This document shows, in pieces, positions 7,201-12,907 of a stretch of DNA of 12,970 nt (position 1 is the stretch's first letter; every line of letters begins with the position of its first letter). The notes beneath the pieces were generated by a model. The model was not told the origin of the DNA, did no database searches, and was given only the letters and a program-made list of their open reading frames with translations. Made by a program: the position numbers and the translations under genes. Origin of the DNA: Chloromonas sp. AAM2 (Eukaryota > Chlorophyta > Chlorophyceae > Chlamydomonadales > Chlamydomonadaceae); assembly GCA_004335635.1 (NCBI GenBank), contig QAXH01005076.1, positions 6,922 to 19,891 of the forward strand. The letters are read 5' to 3'.

Positions 7201-8699
7201 CCGTGCTGCGCTACGGAAGAGTCCTGAACCCCAACCCACCATGCCTGACCTCAACCCATTGCCAACCACAAAGTGCTTACATGTAACACCACCTTGTTCA
7301 GGCGTTCTGGGCCTGCAATATGCTGCCACGTGCACACAGTAGTGCAAAACCACTTTGATCCCTGCCGTTTCTCCGTTACGACGGTTTCCACAGGCAAGCC
7401 CGAATATGCCAAAGTTCTTACAATGTGCCATCTACCCCAACCCACCTCAGAACCAGACTTCCAGGGCAATTTGATTGTGGCAGGTATAGTATTGATGGTG
7501 ATGCTGATGGTGGCTGGCACCTACCGAGCAGCTGCAGTGCGTGCTTGAACTCTGTGTATGCCTCAGGATATGCATCCAGGGCAGAGGTAGCCAACTGAGC
7601 ACGAGCACAGCCTGCAAGTGGCCAGAAAGGATTACCGGTAAGAGTGACCACTATAAATGACCAAAAGAGTGACCAGAAAGAGTGACCAGAAAGCATCCAG
7701 GGCAGAGGTTTCCAACGGGGCTCGCGCACAGCCTGCAACTGGTGACCAGTACGCGTTTTCTTTTCTTCCTTTCCTTTCTTTTTCGCTGAGGATGTAACCA
7801 TGTAACAGGACAGTCTGAACGTAAGTCAGATGTGTCAGGAGCCATTGCTGACACTCTGTGCTGCTGTACATGCATTGCGAATCACCAGCGCTGTTTCATA
7901 GACAGGAGTTGGCAAGTCTAGTGTGGCCATGAAAGACAAAATAAACCACATCTATCTAGATCTACACCTGTAACTCAAATCGCTGCTGATCATCGACTTT
8001 AGTTCTGTAACGTTCTGGAACTGTTTGGGATTGTACATAGCATAGCAGTGCATTGAGCTTACTGCGTCTGTCCAATTGCTGAAGCGACTGTAAAGCAAGC
8101 TGCCACTCTTTTGCTGTTTGCGTTACATCCATTCTCATGTTGCAGGTGCACTCCACTCTCATGTTGTACATGGTTTCACAGCAAGAGTGTTTGGTGCATC
8201 TAGGGACAAACGACTTCAAGAACCGCGTACTGTGCCAAGCGCACACGGAGGCTTATGAATGTATTTTGTGCCAGCAACGCAATACAATCGCCTGTATTGT
8301 AATTCTTTCCACTCACTCAAGGCGTCTGAAAGCTCAGAGAGATTGCCTTGGCCCGATTGGCTTGTCCGTAGAAGCTCCACAAACTGCTGTTTGTACAGCC
8401 GGAAAACTAGACGCTGGTCCTGTGTTTGCAAGGCGAAGGGTTGTTTCACAAACCCTAGCAGTTGCTGACAACCACTTCAAAGACAGTCTTGTTGCGTCCC
8501 AGCTGCTAACCTGAAGCACTTGCGGCAACTTGGAGGTGATGATGCTCATCGCAGCAGCGATGTCGCCCTGCGCCACCCGTTCTCGCACTTGGCGAACAGG
8601 GTTTGGCAGATTGGGCTGGGCGGTCAGATAATCTGTAACCAAGCTGTCCAGTGCTGTCAAACTGAGAGGCAACGCCGAATTTGGCTGTGCGGATACCAT
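1155..8699 (-). CDS. Tandem CTLH/CRA-domain protein (plant 'Ran-binding protein in the microtubule-organising centre' type), 12 exons, 3' end open
   Basis: Probably a scaffold or adaptor protein. CTLH and CRA domains occur in GID/CTLH ubiquitin-ligase subunits and in RanBPM, but the role of this family is not known from the sequence. Exons by position: 8699-8511, 8419-8317, 7611-7525, 6812-6690, 6061-5586, 5007-4892, 4285-4102, 3674-3608, 3229-3147, 2692-2486, 2118-1882, 1263-1155. All junctions keep frame and give about 661 residues. Order: degenerate LisH-like start (about 14-28), first CTLH (about 35-97), CRA with ALDAYPEAYTEFKHAL (about 108-123), poly-P/poly-Q linker (about 195-230), family-specific block (about 320-385), second CTLH-like block (about 470-545), second CRA-like end (about 590-650). 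The start is the first ATG in frame, with a stop codon 21 nt upstream (TGA, then six codons, then ATG). Homology is strong for exons 1-7 and 10-12 and weak for exon 8. Length is close to the roughly 750 residues I recall for the plant protein. Confidence 0.87.
1337..1425. repeat. Imperfect repeats of GAAGTGC(TA/AC)CTGTTCGCTGTGC
   Basis: Several degenerate copies of GAAGTGC and CGCTGTGCTCT alternate here, inside intron 11 of the CTLH gene (1264-1881). Confidence 0.6.
1456..1495 (-). repeat. Dispersed retroposon-like repeat, inverted fragment
   Basis: Read on the minus strand: GCTGAGCAGTCCTCCCCAGA, then CTGAAGGCGGTGTAACAACC. It matches the element end at 2402-2450, tail included. Confidence 0.7.
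1634..1675. repeat. 14-bp tandem repeat, three exact copies
   Basis: TTACTATTATACCC three times, in intron 11 of the CTLH gene. Confidence 0.95.
1882..2118 (-). CDS. CTLH gene exon 11: second CRA-like module with SK-rich insert
   Basis: 79 codons, phase 0 at both ends. Acceptor GATTGCAG|TCGGTG, donor CTCAAG|GTCAGT. It begins SVMGLLLP (family ETLLVLLQP) and ends LPTLEEVAFSVTDLLSNTHL...TRLVAILK. Between them is a low-complexity run with five SK dipeptides, built from imperfect TCCAAGG repeats. Confidence 0.88.
2339..2467 (+). mobile_element. Possible short retroposon insertion with A-rich/(AAC)n tail
   Basis: A 129-bp segment flanked by TTAAGAAG at 2331-2338 and 2468-2475, an 8-bp possible target duplication. 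It ends with GCCATGTAAACAACAAC... and AAAAACAAAAAC, as a LINE- or SINE-type 3' tail would. It lies in intron 10 of the CTLH gene. No promoter boxes were recognised. Confidence 0.45.
2436..2465. repeat. (AAC)n tract
   Basis: Six AAC units followed by AAAAACAAAAAC, the tail of the retroposon-like segment. Confidence 0.9.
2486..2692 (-). CDS. CTLH gene exon 10: second CTLH-like block
   Basis: 69 codons, phase 0 at both ends. Acceptor TCTTGCAG|ACCAAG, donor CTCAAG|GTGGGA. AVDQLAPGFWDAHPGLLFDL then GDAVGALALARAQLTPLA matches the helical CTLH pattern of the plant protein's C-terminal half (PDFF..NPILLFQL, GD..GAL..A...LGPLA). Confidence 0.9.
3147..3229 (-). CDS. CTLH gene exon 9, followed by a GC-AG intron
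   Basis: Two bases completing Asp, then 27 codons ending LAQLTAIAK. Acceptor CTCTGCAG|ACACTT. The donor reads GCCAAG|GCAAGT: a GC donor with otherwise perfect consensus. Joining here gives LTAIAKTKGAAALHTAVDQL, matching the start of the second CTLH-like block. No GT donor nearby keeps frame and homology. Confidence 0.75.
3339..3411 (+). repeat. Dispersed repeat, copy 1
   Basis: Shares TTAACCCACGGCACTGCAGC, flanking ATGGC/TCATGG and the downstream AATTACGTGC with 12157-12239. It lies in intron 8 of the CTLH gene, antisense to that gene. Confidence 0.75.
3608..3674 (-). CDS. CTLH gene exon 8 (tentative): short linker exon
   Basis: 22 codons plus one base, read as RSASQSPPAKLPCCRMEEHT and onward. 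There is no homology to support it. It is proposed because acceptor CCCTGCAG|CGG, donor GGAG|GTGAGT and both phases (0 in, 1 out) fit exons 7 and 9 exactly. A near copy of its acceptor lies at about 3748-3763. Confidence 0.5.
3740..3770 (-). pseudogene. Copy of CTLH exon 8's acceptor region
   Basis: The 16 bases at 3748-3763 are identical to 3669-3684 (offset 79), with further weak similarity outside. A 45-nt open segment, 3753-3709, ends at a fair GTAAGC donor in phase 0. The gap to exon 8 would then be only 34 nt, too short for an ordinary intron. Confidence 0.55.
3981..4027. repeat. (ATTGTC/ATTATC)n short repeat in CTLH intron 7
   Basis: CATTGTCATTGTCATTATCA and neighbours. The rest of this intron (3675-4101) holds only the exon 8 copy. 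Confidence 0.7.
4102..4285 (-). CDS. CTLH gene exon 7: ELV..YSEARGL block and linker
   Basis: One base completing Arg, then 61 codons. Acceptor CCCACAG|GCCCTT, donor TATCAG|GTACAC. LLHELVLEYSEARGLQD aligns with LDELVKEYCIYRGIVD of the plant protein. The rest is an unconserved polar linker. Confidence 0.87.
4286..4891. other. CTLH intron 6, nothing else seen
   Basis: 606 nt between GTGAGG and CCCACAG on the minus strand. Short A-rich CTGAAAA repeats at about 4785-4806. No gene or structured element recognised. Confidence 0.7.
4892..5007 (-). CDS. CTLH gene exon 6: family-specific helical block
   Basis: 38 codons plus two bases. Acceptor GCCTGCAG|GCGCTC. Of two possible donors, 4892|GTGAGG rather than 4900|GTATGC is chosen, because it gives the phase exon 7 needs and keeps the same residue spacing as the family (MEIGRLQVCRPLLHELV). 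Confidence 0.88.
5336..5378 (-). pseudogene. Partial copy of CTLH exon 5's 3' end in intron 5
   Basis: Matches 5585-5627 at an offset of about 249. It reads GSVVASFIESDIQ against GSAAASFNESDIQ in the real exon. The donor ACAG|GTAGGG has become ACAA|GGGTGG, so it cannot serve as an exon end. Confidence 0.75.
5586..6061 (-). CDS. CTLH gene exon 5: end of first CRA, poly-P/poly-Q linker, SDIQ motif
   Basis: The longest exon, 158 codons after a split Gly. Acceptor GTGTGCAG|GGCTGA, donor ATACAG|GTAGGG. GLKEPRLVQMLAYLLSLHRD aligns with the family's CRA helix. Ten consecutive prolines and a Gln-rich run follow, then a Ser/Gly-rich disordered region. The exon ends with a conserved block, CKRLLLPDCDAPPLPSDV and onward to FNESDIQ. 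If intron 5 is retained, the frame stays open to a stop at about 5391. Confidence 0.88.
5878..5983. repeat. Coding trinucleotide repeats for poly-Gln and poly-Pro
   Basis: On the plus strand, GCTGCTGCTGTTGCTGCTCC (5899 onward) and GGTGGTGGTGGCGGCGGTGG (5953 onward). On the minus strand they encode a Gln-rich run and ten prolines in CTLH exon 5. Mixed codons suggest the tracts are not brand-new expansions. Confidence 0.9.
6379..6627. repeat. 31-bp minisatellite, about eight copies
   Basis: Units start with GAAAG at 6379, 6410, 6441, 6472, 6503 (22-bp short copy), 6525, 6556, 6587 (AAAAG) and 6618 (partial). Core CCATGGCTGGCAGTCCT. The last unit runs into GCCATGTGACAACAA, resembling the element end at 2405-2450. 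It lies in intron 4 of the CTLH gene. Confidence 0.95.
6690..6812 (-). CDS. CTLH gene exon 4: CRA domain continued
   Basis: Split Val codon, 40 codons, then one base. Acceptor GCTGCAG|TGTACG, donor CTTG|GTACGT. Joined to exon 3 it reads LQLLVYVGNQDVAGTVWPAD, matching in position the family stretch LLALIYDKDD...PVANEW. Sequence identity is low, but phase, splice sites and hydrophobic pattern agree. Confidence 0.8.
6813..7524. other. CTLH intron 3, nothing else seen
   Basis: 712 nt between GTAGGT and GCTGCAG on the minus strand. Open frames here show no family resemblance and no splice phase that fits. Confidence 0.65.
7525..7611 (-). CDS. CTLH gene exon 3: start of CRA domain
   Basis: Enters and leaves in phase 1. 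Acceptor CTTGCAG|GCTGTG, donor CTCG|GTAGGT. It encodes CARAQLATSALDAYPEAYTE and onward. The ALDAYPEAYxEFKH motif is nearly identical to the plant family and is the firmest anchor for the identification. A partial copy of the exon start lies at 7690-7748. Confidence 0.95.
7690..7748 (-). pseudogene. Partial copy of CTLH exon 3's acceptor and 5' end in intron 2
   Basis: Matches about 7571-7627 at an offset of 121, including the TTGCAG acceptor. It reads CARAPLETSALDAF against CARAQLATSALDAY, then runs into unrelated repeats (GAGTGACCAGAAA units at 7651-7690) with a stop at about 7632 and no good donor. Confidence 0.8.
8317..8419 (-). CDS. CTLH gene exon 2: second half of first CTLH domain
   Basis: 34 codons plus one base. 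Acceptor AACACAG|GACCAG, donor TTGA|GTGAGT. RLVFRLYKQQFVELLR is the classic CTLH helix (L-F-x-L-x-x-Q-x-F-x-E-L-x-R). The single A left over joins GC of exon 3 to make Ser. Confidence 0.92.
8511..8699 (-). CDS. CTLH gene exon 1: LisH-like start and first half of CTLH domain
   Basis: 63 codons, ending in phase 0 at CTTCAG|GTTAGC. The segment ALDSLVTDYLTAQ resembles the first helix of a LisH motif, but the usual second half is missing. VRQVRERVAQGDIAAAMSII then fits the start of CTLH (R, G, A spacing). The ATG context AAAGATGG is favourable, and an in-frame TGA lies 21 nt upstream. Confidence 0.9.
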
Positions 8700-9000
8700 C
8701 TTTGCAGTCTCCTTTTCTCAAGCCGAACACAAAGGAAGATCACGCATGTGGAGGACGCTCGGTGAAGTCTTGCCGGTGGCTTCTGGGCCGCCAAGGCAGG
8801 AGGTGGGTGTCCCATGCCAACACAGCGAATACGTTTTCCGCACGTGTGCGATGTTTTGGCCTGGGATCTGCACGTCTACTGCAGTCTATTGCCATTGCAC
8901 AGCTGCGTTCGTTCTTGCTGACTCGTGCGATTTGCTCCCAGAATCGCAGCGACTCACACACTCGTGTAAGGTTCCTGTTTTCATCTCAACTTCTGCCACC
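8700..9000. promoter_or_regulatory. Shared divergent promoter region between the CTLH gene and SPF30
   Basis: The two start codons lie back to back, 301 bp apart. Both 5' UTRs and promoters must fit here unless a UTR intron is hidden. I see no clear TATA box. The SPF30 frame is open upstream to an ATG at 8746, so an 85-residue N-terminal extension is possible. Related proteins start at the 9001 ATG, and the 9001 context GCCACCATGG is far stronger. Confidence 0.6.
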
Positions 9001-9069
9001 ATGGAGGGCGCACAGTCAAAAGAGGAGCTGGAGGCCAATCTCACGGAGTACAGGTCACAATTGCAGCAG
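9001..9069 (+). CDS. SPF30: SPF30 exon 1
   Basis: 23 codons, MEGAQSKEELEANLTEYRSQ and onward to LQQ. Donor CAGCAG|GTGCGC, phase 0. The start context GCCACCATGG is ideal. Homologues begin at an equivalent distance from the QLQQV motif. Confidence 0.92.
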
Positions 9070-12000
9070 GTGCGCTGCACATGCAAGAAGCCAGTCCTCA
9101 GAAGCCGAGACACGCACATGCACAGGCTCCCCAAGGTCAACAGCTACATGCACAGGCGCAGGTACAAGTTGTCATGTACGTTGCAGCCCCATTACGTGAT
9201 GCACATGTTGGTTTCATGCCAGGTGGAGGAATTGCTGCTCATGGGAGAGCATGTCAACGATGAGATGCAGGAGATGTATAGAAGTTTGACAGAGGTATGT
9301 GGACTGTAGCACCAATCAGATGCCGCATGTGTGAACGTCCATATGTGGGACAGCTCACATGTGGTGCTGAGTGTGGCTCAACAGCAACAGACCTGCGTGC
9401 TCTTGGCCTCCGCCCCTGGACAGCACCATCCTGTTGGCTATGTACTACTCGGCTGGTCCATTAATCAGGGGCTTTGGCCAGCTGCATTCCACACGCTCTT
9501 GCACTCGTTCCCCTTCCTTTTCATCCCGCAACAATTCCAGTCAGTGTTATAGAGGGCACAGGGTTTGTGGTTGATGGCTGGGCATCAGGCTGTAGAGTGT
9601 GTGGCGCAGCACGAACGTACGTACAGCCACATGCACAACAGCGCACATGCCAGCTCACATGGCGCTGCGAGTGAGCCCATGTTCTCTGACCCCATCTGAC
9701 AGCCATCTAGACGTGACCTAGAAGCCAGCAAGTTTTCGGGATGTTGTTGGTCCTTGTATGTGCACAATTCAGCATGTGAGCATTGGCATGGCCATAGCCA
9801 AATGCACGTGTTAACCATGACCACCAACCGTTGTCGGTTGCGACCAGTGTTCCAGTACTCAAAATCGGGAAGTCCGTTTTACTCTCCCATCAGCTTGACA
9901 GGCTTGCCCAGACGTTCAGAGTATTCTCGCATATGCATGAGGCCGGGGGCTCCGCGCCCTGGACGCCCGGGTGTGTGTTATGTTGGTAGGTCTGGTAACA
10001 TCTGTGATACTTGCAGAGTTCAAACGCCATAGATCAGTCTCAACAGCAACTTGCAACGCTCAAACAGCGCAGAGATGCGCTGTCAAAGGCCAACTGCAAC
10101 AAGGACACGAATGCTCCCTTTCAGGCTCATAAGTAACTTGCAGAGAAGAACGTTGCTGTCCCTGACGCAGCGAGGCGTTTTGTTGGTGCTTGCACCAGAG
10201 CGTGCTTTTGAGTGTGTGTTAAGAGCGTTGATTCAATTGATGTGTTTTCTGTTCCGTTTCACAGGTGATCCAACTGACTGAGGAGTTGTTAAAGGAAGCG
10301 GTTGAGGCAGAAACCGCCCAGGCAGGAGCCAGTGCGCAGGCAATAGGTGGGTGGCGGCGCAGCAGCACATGACACATGACATTGAATTACACTGCGGGCG
10401 CTTGAATTACTATTATTACTGTTACAATTGGGTTGGGGCACAGCGCCCTGGCCAGCTCGTGTGAGGTTCTTAAAGGCATGTTAAGGATTGCTTCTGTTTG
10501 AAAGTTGTCCAGAGAGACTTGAGAACAAATGGGCGTGGTGCTAGGTTGACCCTTGCAATATCACAGCCAGCACTGTTCCGGACACTGACAGATGCTGTTA
10601 TCACGCACTCATCCCTCCCCGTAATCCATTTCCTGATGTCAGGGGCAAGAAGAACACAGAGGAAGTACAGCCTTTCAAAAATCATCTTTTCAGCTCTTCC
10701 TCCCTCTAGGCCGCAGCAAGTACATTGGCTCCTGCAGTTCCACTCATATTGCAAATCAGGGAGCCATTTATGATGCCATTCCTGGTGGAGAAACCGACAG
10801 GTACTCTTATGTATCCATTTCTTCACTCTCCCTCTTGCGTGCAGCAAGCACATCGGCTCCCGCCGCCCCTGCCGCCATCGTTACCCCTCCCTCCCTCAAC
10901 CTCCCATCCATCCTGCCAGCCTCTGTGGCCGAGCAGATTCGTAAGGCCCAGATACGAGCTGCTCTCAACGGGCAGGCGCCTGCGGCATGGCTAGTGGGCG
11001 CCAAGGTAAGGAGCCCATGTGTCGGTTTTCAAAGCTGTTTGATTTCGGTTTTTCAACCGACTTTTGATAGGCCCAAATACGAGCCGCTCTCAACAAGCAG
11101 GCTCCTGCGGCATGGCTGGTGGGCGCAAGCTGAGACGCCTATGTGTTGGTGTTCAGGCCATGTTCAGTTCCTCAACCGACGTTTGCATGAGCGTCATACG
11201 TAAGCACACACATTCTGGTCTGCAAGCTTTCACGATCTGCGTTCTTGTGCGCTGTCATATATCGGGCTGTTGAATTGCACAGTATTGTAGTGCTGGTATC
11301 GTCAAGGCCATATGCCCATTAATAATCTGAGAATGGGAAGCTCCAGGCGATGCTGCTAAAATCAGGACTATATCTGTTTGATGTCGACGCTGAGCTGCCG
11401 AGGTCTGTTCCATCTTACAGCATGACCAAACGCACTCCTGTGTACAAGCAGGCCCCCTTCAAGCGCCCGCCCCCCCCCTCCCCCCTTCCCCCAATTCTAC
11501 ACATTTCACACACAGCCTAAACGTGACTCACATGCCTCAGGTTTCATCACTGTGCAGTAATAGTGTTGACGATGACAAACACACGCACACGCACACACAG
11601 GTTCAAGCGTTGTACAGCGATGGTCAGCACTATGATGCGGCCGTGGAGGGCGTGACCGCCACAGGCAAGGCGGTGGTGCTCTATGAGGGATATGAGGAGA
11701 AGGCTGAGGTGAGCCGGGCAAAGAGGGTTGAAGGGGTTGGGCTTATGTTGCATGGGGATTGGGCTTAACCACCCGACCTCCTAACTTACGCCGACCAGCG
11801 CCCTCTTTCTTGCTTTCATCAGAGGGTTGAAGGATTTCAGGGGTGGAAGGGGGGGGGGAGATGACAATGAGAACAAAGCAGAGGCGAGCGGGTAGGCAGG
11901 GGATTGGAGATCGGGAAAAGGGTCGCGACAAAGGGAGCTGTGTGAGGTGACCTGGTGGTAAGCTGGTGTCAACGGGGAAATACAGGCAACTGGCTGAGCA

Positions 12001-12122
12001 GTTCTTGTCTGCACAACCACATTCTCTTCATGCCAACACATTTGTGATGAGTGAACCATAATAGTGCTTGTCTGCACAGTCACATTGTGAGCACGGCATC
12101 TGTGATGGATTGATAATAACAA

Positions 12123-12160
<38 letters not shown>

Positions 12161-12860
12161 CATGGCTGATCATGGGTTCAACCCACGGAACTGCAGCTAG
12201 ACACAAACGATAAAACTAACAATAACGAATTGACGTGCACAGGTTCCGTTGTCCAGCCTGCGTGAGCGTCCCGAGGCGCAGGAGGTGTACACGGGTGTGG
12301 CGGCGCCCAAACGCAAACGAGTGGAGGAACAGCCCAGCATAGTCACGGAAATGCCCAAGGTGCGTGGCATTGTGTTATAACGGAGCATGTGTCACTTGAT
12401 ACACGCGTGGGTGTCGGCGCGTGTTGCAGCAAGGCGTTACATTGTGTCATGACGGATTCTTTATGTGACGTTTGTGTGGCATGTACGTACACATGTAATA
12501 GATCCGTTTTGGGGACATCGACTGGACAAACGAACGTGCGTATACACTCTCATGTGGTGCAGATATGACTGGACAAAAACATAGGCACAGAACGTGATGT
12601 GCATGCTGCTATTACTAAGTGAAGCGGATGTGCACAGCACGGCGTGGTGCACTTGCTGTTCTTGTTGTTCTTGTTGTTGTTGTTGTGGTGGTGGTGGTGG
12701 TGGTGGTGGTGGTGGTCTTTTTACATCCGTGCCGGTGCGCGCAATGCGCATAATAATGCTGTTGTTGCAGTGGCTTGAAATCAAGGAGGGCGATGACGAG
12801 AAGACAGTGATACGGAAGAAGAAACTGATCAAGAGCTACAAGAGCAAGATGCGCTTCCAG
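9001..12860 (+). CDS. SPF30: Splicing factor SPF30 (SMNDC1), partial at 3' end, 7 exons in window
   Basis: Nuclear spliceosome assembly factor. In animals its Tudor domain binds symmetrically dimethylated arginine on Sm proteins, and it helps recruit the U4/U6.U5 tri-snRNP (family knowledge). Exons: 9001-9069, 9223-9294, 10265-10346, 10845-11005, 11601-11708, 12243-12359, 12771-12860, all joining in frame, 233 residues so far. Residues 1-60 form the conserved coiled start (EELEANLTEYRSQLQQV, then VIQLTEELL). The Tudor domain is about 123-171, with Y133, Y139, Y156 and Y159 as likely cage aromatics. The basic motif PKRKR is at 186-190, then KKKLIKSYKSKMRFQ, the start of the conserved C-terminal block. 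Plant homologues have roughly 80 more residues, so at least one exon lies to the right. Confidence 0.94.
9223..9294 (+). CDS. SPF30: SPF30 exon 2
   Basis: 24 codons, phase 0 in and out. Acceptor CATGCCAG|GTGGAG, donor ACAGAG|GTATGT. VEELLLMGEHVND...YRSLTE continues the N-terminal coil directly from exon 1. Confidence 0.93.
9295..10264. other. SPF30 intron 2
   Basis: 970 nt from GTATGT to TTTCACAG, the longest intron. It contains a short coding-like Gln-rich frame at about 10032-10136, ending in a stop. The protein family runs straight from exon 2 to exon 3, so no exon is expected here. Confidence 0.7.
10265..10346 (+). CDS. SPF30: SPF30 exon 3
   Basis: 27 codons plus one base, VIQLTEELLKEAVEAETAQA and onward. 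Acceptor TTTCACAG|GTGATC, donor AATAG|GTGGGT (phase 1). VIxLTxxLL is strictly conserved in the family. Confidence 0.92.
10717..10800 (+). other. Candidate cassette exon of SPF30 derived from exon 4's start
   Basis: Acceptor CCGCAG|CAAGTA, donor GACAG|GTACTC. It is 84 nt, phase 1 in and out, open throughout, encoding ASTLAPAVPLILQI and onward. Its first 20 nt nearly repeat the first 20 nt of exon 4 (ASTSAPAA). Inclusion would add 28 residues to the linker before the Tudor domain. No homologue is known to me with this insert. Confidence 0.4.
10845..11005 (+). CDS. SPF30: SPF30 exon 4: linker and first Tudor strand
   Basis: Completes Ala, then 53 codons. Acceptor GCGTGCAG|CAAGCA, donor GCCAAG|GTAAGG. 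A Pro/Ala/Ser linker, the helix ASVAEQIRKAQIRAAL, then AAWLVGAK entering the Tudor domain. Both ends of this exon have partial copies in the flanking introns (10717-10800 and 11069-11180). Confidence 0.92.
11006..11600. other. SPF30 intron 4 with C-rich tract
   Basis: 595 nt from GTAAGG to ACACACAG. Holds the exon 4 copy (11069-11190), a C-run tract at 11467-11493 that could form an i-motif or, on the other strand, a G-quadruplex, and a short CA repeat at the acceptor. Confidence 0.75.
11069..11190 (+). pseudogene. Tandem copy of SPF30 exon 4's 3' end and intron, donor destroyed
   Basis: A copy of 10944-11068 placed directly after it. The exon-like part, 11071-11129, reads AQIRAALNKQAPAAWLVGA. 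It differs from the original at five codons, four of them silent, plus a 1-nt deletion. The donor AAG|GTAAGG has become AAG|CTGAGA. The TTTTGATAG acceptor is intact, so inclusion would lead to a premature stop. Confidence 0.85.
11601..11708 (+). CDS. SPF30: SPF30 exon 5: core of the Tudor domain
   Basis: 36 codons, phase 0. Acceptor ACACACAG|GTTCAA, donor GCTGAG|GTGAGC. VQALYSDGQHYDAAVEGVT then VVLYEGYEEKAE is the Tudor barrel. Where animal and plant relatives have Asn two residues after the last cage aromatic, this protein has Glu161. Confidence 0.95.
12123..12161. repeat. (CAT)n microsatellite
   Basis: About 12 uninterrupted ATC/CAT units in SPF30 intron 5. Confidence 0.97.
12157..12239 (+). 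repeat. Dispersed repeat, copy 2, ending at the SPF30 exon 6 acceptor
   Basis: Contains TTCAACCCACGGAACTGCAG, then AATTGACGTGC, matching 3339-3411. Its right end is 3 nt from the acceptor AG of SPF30 exon 6. It follows a (CAT)n run. Confidence 0.75.
12243..12359 (+). CDS. SPF30: SPF30 exon 6: end of Tudor and basic motif
   Basis: 39 codons, phase 0. Acceptor GTGCACAG|GTTCCG, donor CCCAAG|GTGCGT. VPLSSLRERPEAQEV closes the Tudor domain. PKRKRVEE is a likely nuclear localisation signal. Confidence 0.93.
12651..12716. repeat. Compound (TTG)n(GTG)n microsatellite
   Basis: CTTGTTGTT units followed by about ten GTG units, in SPF30 intron 6, about 55 nt before the exon 7 acceptor. Confidence 0.95.
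12771..12860 (+). CDS. SPF30: SPF30 exon 7: start of C-terminal conserved block
   Basis: 30 codons, phase 0. Acceptor GTTGCAG|TGGCTT, donor TTCCAG|GTGAGT. The Lys-rich RKKKLIKSYKSKMRF matches the family's RKKKIHAFKSKARF-type helix. The next exon is beyond the window. Confidence 0.93.
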
Positions 12861-12907
12861 GTGAGTGACGTCCTGATGAGCAGTAAGAGGGCGCACGACT
12901 GTTTCAC

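Noticed and set aside
7057..7431. 124-codon minus-strand frame in CTLH intron 3
   Set aside because: No family resemblance, Cys- and His-rich random-looking composition, no phase-compatible splice sites.
8681..9199. 172-codon plus-strand frame across the SPF30 start
   Set aside because: A shadow of the frame that contains SPF30 exon 1. Arg/Ser-rich with no recognisable domain.
10032..10136. Gln-rich coding-like stretch in SPF30 intron 2
   Set aside because: Ends in a stop, lacks a convincing donor, and homologues pass from SLTE to VIQLTEELL without an insert.
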